Part shown: in pieces, positions 62,313 to 64,000 of the stretch | Numbering within the stretch: the stretch's first letter is position 1 | Layout: each line of letters opens with the position of its first letter | Assembly: GCA_017936745.1 (NCBI GenBank) | Contig: JAGBEY010000015.1 | Coordinates: 107,566-171,565, forward strand | Length of the DNA: 64,000 bases | Source: Clostridia bacterium | Lineage (GTDB): Bacteria; Bacillota; Clostridia; UMGS1840 | Direction of reading: 5' to 3' | Notes under the pieces: model-generated | Seen by the model: only the letters and a program-made list of their open reading frames with translations | Told to the model about the DNA's origin: nothing | Databases searched by the model: none | Made by a program: the position numbers and the translations under genes

Positions 62313-63449
62313 TCAGCTGAACATATCCTTTAACGTTTCCATAAAGGATTTTTTCTTAGAATGAGTCGACCCCTCGCAAGTGCCGTCAAATTCTTTCAGT
62401 AAATCTTTTTGTTTTTGAGAAAGCTTTTTGGGAACCTCCAGCTTCACAATCACATACTGATTGCCTCTGCCCGTTCCGCGAAGATAAGGAACCCCTTTGC
62501 CTTTCAGCACAAATTTCGCATCCGGCTGAGTTCCCTCAGGAACGGTGAGTTCAATTTTCCCGTCCAGGGTGGGAACCACCAATTTTGCACCCAGTGCTGC
62601 TTCCGCAAAAGTGATGGGCAATTCCACATATACATCGTAGCCGTCACGCTGGAAGATTTTATCCCGCTGCACCCGGATTTCTAAGTATAAATCTCCGTTG
62701 GGGCCGCCTCGTTTGCCGGGTTCGCCCTCTCCTCTTACGGTTAAGGTCTGCCCGTCATCAATTCCCTTGGGAATGTTGATTTCCAGAGTTTTGGTTTTCC
62801 GAACCTGACCGGAGCCTCCGCATTTTTTGCAGGGCTCTTTAATCACCTGACCGGTTCCGCCGCAATGGGAACAAGCAGCCGAAGTCTGGAATGCACCAAA
62901 GGGAGTCCGCTGGGTCTGGGTTACCTTACCGCTTCCGTGACAAACGGGACAGGTTTCGGGAGAAGTCCCTTTTGCCGCACCGCTGCCGCCACATTCCTCG
63001 CATTTTTCATTTTTCAGTATAGAAATTTCTTTTTTTACGCCAAACGCCGCTTCCATAAAGGTAATGGTGACACTCTTTTGCAGGTCTCTGCCTTTTTGCG
63101 GCCCGTTTCTTCTGGAACCGCCGCCAAAGCCGCCAAAACCACCGCCAAAGATGTTATCAAAAATATCGGAAAAGCCGCCAAAATCACTGTAAGCACCATA
63201 GCCTGCGCCGGCTCCGCCGTTTTCAAAGGCAGCGTGACCAAACTGGTCATACTGCTTCCGCTTTTGGGAATCGGACAGCACCTCATAGGCTTCGTTTGCT
63301 TCTTTGAATTTGGCTTCCGCCTCTTTATTGTCGGGATTTAAGTCGGGATGATATTTTTTAGCCACCTGGCGGTATGCTTTTTTCAGCTCCGCCTCACTGG
63401 CATCCTTGGAAACGCCCAGCACTTCATAATAATCTCTTTTTTGTGCCAT
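62313..63449 (-). CDS. dnaJ: Chaperone DnaJ
   Basis: 378 residues with J domain ([18 protein letters not shown] triad), Gly/Phe-rich region ([11 protein letters not shown]), four CxxCxGxG zinc repeats ([32 protein letters not shown]) and the C-terminal substrate domain. Co-chaperone of DnaK, encoded directly upstream. Confidence 0.98.
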   Translation of the reverse strand: MAQKRDYYEVLGVSKDASEAELKKAYRQVAKKYHPDLNPDNKEAEAKFKEANEAYEVLSDSQKRKQYDQFGHAAFENGGAGAGYGAYSDFGGFSDIFDNIFGGGFGGFGGGSRRNGPQKGRDLQKSVTITFMEAAFGVKKEISILKNEKCEECGGSGAAKGTSPETCPVCHGSGKVTQTQRTPFGAFQTSAACSHCGGTGQVIKEPCKKCGGSGQVRKTKTLEINIPKGIDDGQTLTVRGEGEPGKRGGPNGDLYLEIRVQRDKIFQRDGYDVYVELPITFAEAALGAKLVVPTLDGKIELTVPEGTQPDAKFVLKGKGVPYLRGTGRGNQYVIVKLEVPKKLSQKQKDLLKEFDGTCEGSTHSKKKSFMETLKDMFS

Positions 63450-63469
63450 AGTTCTCTCCGTTTACATAG

Positions 63470-63501
63470 GTATTTCCGACAGCTTTTGCTGTCGGAAATA
63501 C
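63470..63501. other. Intergenic hairpin between dnaK and dnaJ
   Basis: GTATTTCCGACAGC and its complement around a four-base loop. No T run follows on the minus strand, so it looks like a processing or attenuation hairpin rather than a full terminator. Confidence 0.6.
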
Positions 63502-63516
63502 ACCCGTTTTTTAAAA

Positions 63517-64000
63517 TTACTTATCTTCGTCTACCACGGTGTAGTCTGCTTCATAAGCACCGTCATCAGTCTGTGCGCCTGCATCTGCACCGGGAGCAGC
63601 ACCCATATCTGCACCGCCCTGGGGATACAGCTTGGAAGCAACTTCATACATTTTTTTGGTTAAGGCTTCGGTACCTGCTTTGATTGCTTCGGTATCGTTA
63701 CCTTTTAAGAGTTCTTTTAATTTGTCAATTTCAGCCTGAACCCCTGCTTTTTCCTCTGCAGAAAGCTTATCACCTGCATCGGTTAAGGTTTTTTCGCTCT
63801 GATATACCATGGTATCTGCCTGATTTTTTACATCAATGGCTTCTTTTTTCTTTTTATCCTCTGCTGCAAACTGTTCTGCTTCTTTTACCGCTTTGTCAAT
63901 GTCAGCTTCAGACAGATTGGTGGATGCAGTAATGGTGATTGCCTGTTCTGCACCGGTGCCCAAATCTTTTGCACTTACATGAACGATACCATTGGCGTCA
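63517..64000 (-). CDS. dnaK: Chaperone DnaK, C-terminal part (runs off the window)
   Basis: The visible 160 residues include DANGIVHVSAKDLGTG, ITITASTNLSEADIDKAVKEA and the EADYTVVDEDK tail, which are the substrate-binding beta domain end, the helical lid and the conserved C-terminus of DnaK. The N-terminal ATPase lies beyond position 64000. Confidence 0.97.
   Translation of the reverse strand, partial: DANGIVHVSAKDLGTGAEQAITITASTNLSEADIDKAVKEAEQFAAEDKKKKEAIDVKNQADTMVYQSEKTLTDAGDKLSAEEKAGVQAEIDKLKELLKGNDTEAIKAGTEALTKKMYEVASKLYPQGGADMGAAPGADAGAQTDDGAYEADYTVVDEDK

Noticed and set aside
62865..63341. Long frame antisense to dnaJ
   Set aside because: Produced by the Gly/Cys-rich composition of dnaJ; no start signal or homology-like motif.

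Overview
The window reads as chromosome from an anaerobic, endospore-forming member of the Clostridia, most likely an uncultured gut Oscillospiraceae- or Eubacteriales-type bacterium. The pointers are a dipicolinate synthase pair (spore maturation), Firmicutes-style strong Shine-Dalgarno sites, TTGAC(A/T)/TAAAAT promoters, a class III-like rplS leader position, and many genes of families common in gut clostridia (GH2 beta-galactosidase, DUF6076, DUF6809, DUF3990). No species can be named from the sequence alone.

Layout. 1-1,900: host genes (hisA tail, recF, nth). 1,979-20,608: a host tRNA-Leu(CAG) gene cut in two inside its anticodon loop by an 18.5-kb element (about 2,014-20,556). The element carries a large serine recombinase next to attL, its own intact tRNA-Leu(CAG) that can replace the one it destroys, and a minus-strand defence cluster: hsdR, two membrane proteins, a zinc-ribbon protein, an HNH protein, hsdS, a nucleotidyl-cyclase-like protein, hsdM and a TIR protein. 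A DUF3990/XRE toxin-antitoxin pair and two paralogous small DNA-binding-like proteins lie upstream. 20,617-24,987: a seven-gene plus-strand operon with an AAA ATPase and RloB (RloAB/AbiL-type defence), four tandem small winged-helix proteins with shared ancestry, and a membrane protein. 25,000-30,500: two-component signalling genes; one histidine kinase is interrupted by an in-frame stop. 30,890-39,260: a type III-D-like CRISPR-Cas effector locus (cas6 divergent from cas10 and fused RAMP genes) with a curious array of five degenerate repeats in the cas10 leader. 39,269-42,482: a minus-strand operon of ancillary genes including a membrane-anchored SAVED-like protein, plausibly cyclic-oligoadenylate effectors. 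42,622-45,465: an operon of an S51-like peptidase, unknown genes and an SLH-domain protein. 45,600-64,000: mostly ordinary chromosome (pdxK-like kinase, truncated MocR regulator, dpaAB, rplS, degV, lacZ, a TIM-barrel/acyl-CoA synthetase fusion, argB, argC, typA, dnaJ, dnaK).

How it fits together. About half the window is accessory DNA devoted to phage defence, arranged as separate blocks beside each other. Recombinase, attP/attB geometry and replacement tRNA together describe a self-contained integration strategy: target a universally conserved anticodon arm, then supply the lost tRNA from the element, transcribed from the host's own tRNA promoter. The CRISPR locus keeps the Cas10 cyclase aspartates, lacks an HD domain, lacks cas1/cas2, and sits tail-to-tail with a SAVED-containing operon, which suggests signalling-based immunity.
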